This document shows, piece by piece, positions 6,757-7,818 of a stretch of DNA of 7,818 nt. The position numbers were made by a program, and so were the translations under genes. The first letter of the stretch is position 1. Every line of letters begins with the position of its first letter. The DNA is from Chloroflexota bacterium. Lineage in GTDB: Bacteria > Chloroflexota > Dehalococcoidia > UBA3495. The stretch lies in NCBI GenBank assembly GCA_022571575.1, contig JACZXN010000065.1, forward strand, positions 1 through 7,818. Direction: 5' to 3'. The notes under the pieces were generated by a model that worked only from the letters and a program-made list of their open reading frames with translations, had not been told where the DNA came from and did not search any database.

Positions 6757-7560
6757 ATGGCAGAAGAACAGGTCAAGTTCGAGAAGATGGACGGCGTTGG
6801 CATCATCACCATGAACCGTCCCGAGTCCCGGAACGCCTTAACGCCGGATATGGTTGCCCAGATGGGAGATGCCATCCAGGCTTGCAAGAGGCCTGACGTC
6901 CGTGCGGTGCTGCTCACGGGCGCCGGCGGAGGATTTTGCTCCGGCGCTGATCTGAAAGTCGTCGTGGAGACCCTGGAAAATAGCGGCCAGGAAGGGGTCC
7001 GGGAATACATTCGCACGTTGGCCAACGATCTGCATACCAAGGTCGTCCTGGGCCTGCGGCGGTTGGAAAAACCGGTGGTGGCCGCCGTCAACGGCGTGGC
7101 GGCGGGCGCGGGCTTCAGCCTGATGCTGGGCTGCGACCTGCGGGTGGCCGCCAGCAGCGCCCGGTTCCTGATGGCCTACGCCAACATCGGCGCCCCGGCA
7201 GACGGCGGCTCAACCTATCTGCTGCCCCGCTTGGTGGGCTACGGCCGGGCCATGGAGTTATATCTGGCCAGCCAACCTGTCAGCGCCCAAGTGGCCTTGG
7301 AGATGGGGTTGGTCAATCAGGTGGTCGATGACGAAGGATTGCACCGCCACGCCATGGAGACCGCGGTCCGGCTTGCGCGGGGGCCCACCTTGGCCTACGG
7401 CCGGGTTAAGGCCCTGTTTGACCAATCATGGGACAACGGCCTCGCGGCCCAACTGGACGCCGAGACCGAAGCCTTTGCCGACATCTGCCTGACCGCCGAT
7501 TTTCAAGAGGGAATCAAAGCCTTCACCGAACGCCGCCAGGCCCGGTTCCAGGGGAAGTAG
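6757..7560 (+). CDS. Enoyl-CoA hydratase/isomerase family protein, PaaG-like
   Basis: A 267-residue crotonase-fold enzyme acting on acyl-CoA thioesters in the cytosol. Oxyanion-hole segments are clear: GGGFCSGADL (57-66) and NGVAAGAGFSLMLGCDL (112-128). The early MNRPESRNAL (19-28) and late SAQVALEMGLVNQVV (176-190) blocks also fit. The two catalytic Glu residues of classical enoyl-CoA hydratase are not conserved: the first position aligns with S121 and the second region reads YANIGAPADGG (141-151). That layout resembles PaaG-type isomerases (ring-1,2-epoxyphenylacetyl-CoA isomerase and relatives), which use an Asp in an IGLVPDSG-like motif; D149 is the likely equivalent. An isomerase is therefore more likely than a hydratase, but the substrate is unknown and no other phenylacetate genes are present here. 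It closes the + strand gene block, 13 nt after tldE. Confidence 0.88.
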   Translation: MAEEQVKFEKMDGVGIITMNRPESRNALTPDMVAQMGDAIQACKRPDVRAVLLTGAGGGFCSGADLKVVVETLENSGQEGVREYIRTLANDLHTKVVLGLRRLEKPVVAAVNGVAAGAGFSLMLGCDLRVAASSARFLMAYANIGAPADGGSTYLLPRLVGYGRAMELYLASQPVSAQVALEMGLVNQVVDDEGLHRHAMETAVRLARGPTLAYGRVKALFDQSWDNGLAAQLDAETEAFADICLTADFQEGIKAFTERRQARFQGK

Positions 7561-7612
7561 GCCGGTTCTTGCATATTTACAGAGCGTTGGTCTACGGAGA
7601 AAACGCCGCTAC

Positions 7613-7818
7613 TTAAGATAACTTGTTCAAAAAATCAGACGGTTTCGTCGGTTTAATTTGGAATTGGGCTTCAATCTTGGCGGCTCTGGCAAGGATGCCC
7701 CTGTCACAGGTTAAAAAAACCCCGCATCCAGCACGGGTTGCCACCATAATATGATGGGCGTCCGTCCGTTTAACCCCGATTTCCCACAGAGCTGAGGAGA
7801 TAGAATCATCACTAACAA
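7613..7818 (-). CDS. PIN-domain ribonuclease, C-terminal part (VapC-like, partial)
   Basis: A minus-strand gene cut by the window end; the last 67 residues are visible, with stop TAA at 7615-7613. The sequence has the C-terminal half of a PIN domain: GVKRTDAHHIMVA, with a conserved Asp (visible residue 19) before the helix, then GVFLTCDRGIL, a strand ending in the T-x-D motif (D38) followed by the usual RGIL turn. PIN proteins use about four acidic residues to bind Mg2+ and cut RNA; the two C-terminal ones are seen and the N-terminal ones are beyond 7818. VapC toxins are the commonest bacterial members, and a VapB-like antitoxin would normally lie just upstream, out of view. The segment 7621-7818 counts to about 48% G+C, well below the preceding genes, which suggests a different origin. 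It converges on the crotonase gene with 52 nt between. Confidence 0.75.
   Translation of the reverse strand, partial: VSDDSISSALWEIGVKRTDAHHIMVATRAGCGVFLTCDRGILARAAKIEAQFQIKPTKPSDFLNKLS

Noticed and set aside
6201..7091. 296-residue minus-strand open frame across the tldE-crotonase junction
   Set aside because: It crosses two well-supported + strand genes and has no recognisable motif.
7584..7606. GCGTT/AACGC inverted repeat as a terminator between the convergent genes
   Set aside because: Only a 5-bp stem with a 13-nt loop and no T-tract; too weak to call a terminator.

Overview
The window is GC-rich bacterial DNA (most coding stretches look well above 60% G+C) carrying mainly housekeeping genes on the + strand. 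The G+C content, frequent Shine-Dalgarno sites and gene content (IlvD, a short malic enzyme, a long-form TldD/TldE pair, RmuC, a PaaG-like crotonase) would fit an uncultured Chloroflexota-type lineage. That is a guess from style; no marker gene here settles the taxonomy.

Layout. Positions 1-208 are the C-terminal end of dihydroxy-acid dehydratase (ilvD). Next is a compact toxin-antitoxin module: a ribbon-helix-helix antitoxin (284-547) and a MazF/PemK-type endoribonuclease (544-861) overlapping by ATGA. A near-perfect 23-bp palindrome (246-268) covers the likely -10 region. The module is followed by a possible 24-residue ORF (861-935) with a strong Shine-Dalgarno sequence, and an orphan 75-residue single-pass membrane protein (940-1167).

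Positions 1231-7560 hold five closely spaced genes: malic enzyme (1231-2385), TldD-type zinc metalloprotease (2393-3973), RmuC-family nuclease-fold protein (4009-5061), TldE/PmbA-type partner (5154-6743, TTG start) and a PaaG-like enoyl-CoA hydratase/isomerase (6757-7560). The largest gap is 92 nt, so this could be one transcription unit. TldD and TldE are the two halves of one protease in characterised systems; here rmuC lies between them. The malic enzyme (malate to pyruvate plus CO2 plus reduced cofactor) and the crotonase (acyl-CoA chemistry) are carbon metabolism genes without an obvious link to the protease.

The 3' end changes character: from about 7561 G+C falls below 50%. A convergent minus-strand gene, cut by the window edge, encodes the C-terminal part of a PIN-domain ribonuclease, probably a VapC-like toxin. 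Toxin-type genes therefore lie on both sides of the housekeeping block. I see no rRNA, tRNA, CRISPR array, insertion sequence or convincing intrinsic terminator. I did not find a clearly undescribed system. The best second looks are the TA operator, the small ORFs behind mazF, the split tldD-rmuC-tldE order and the non-canonical active site of the crotonase.
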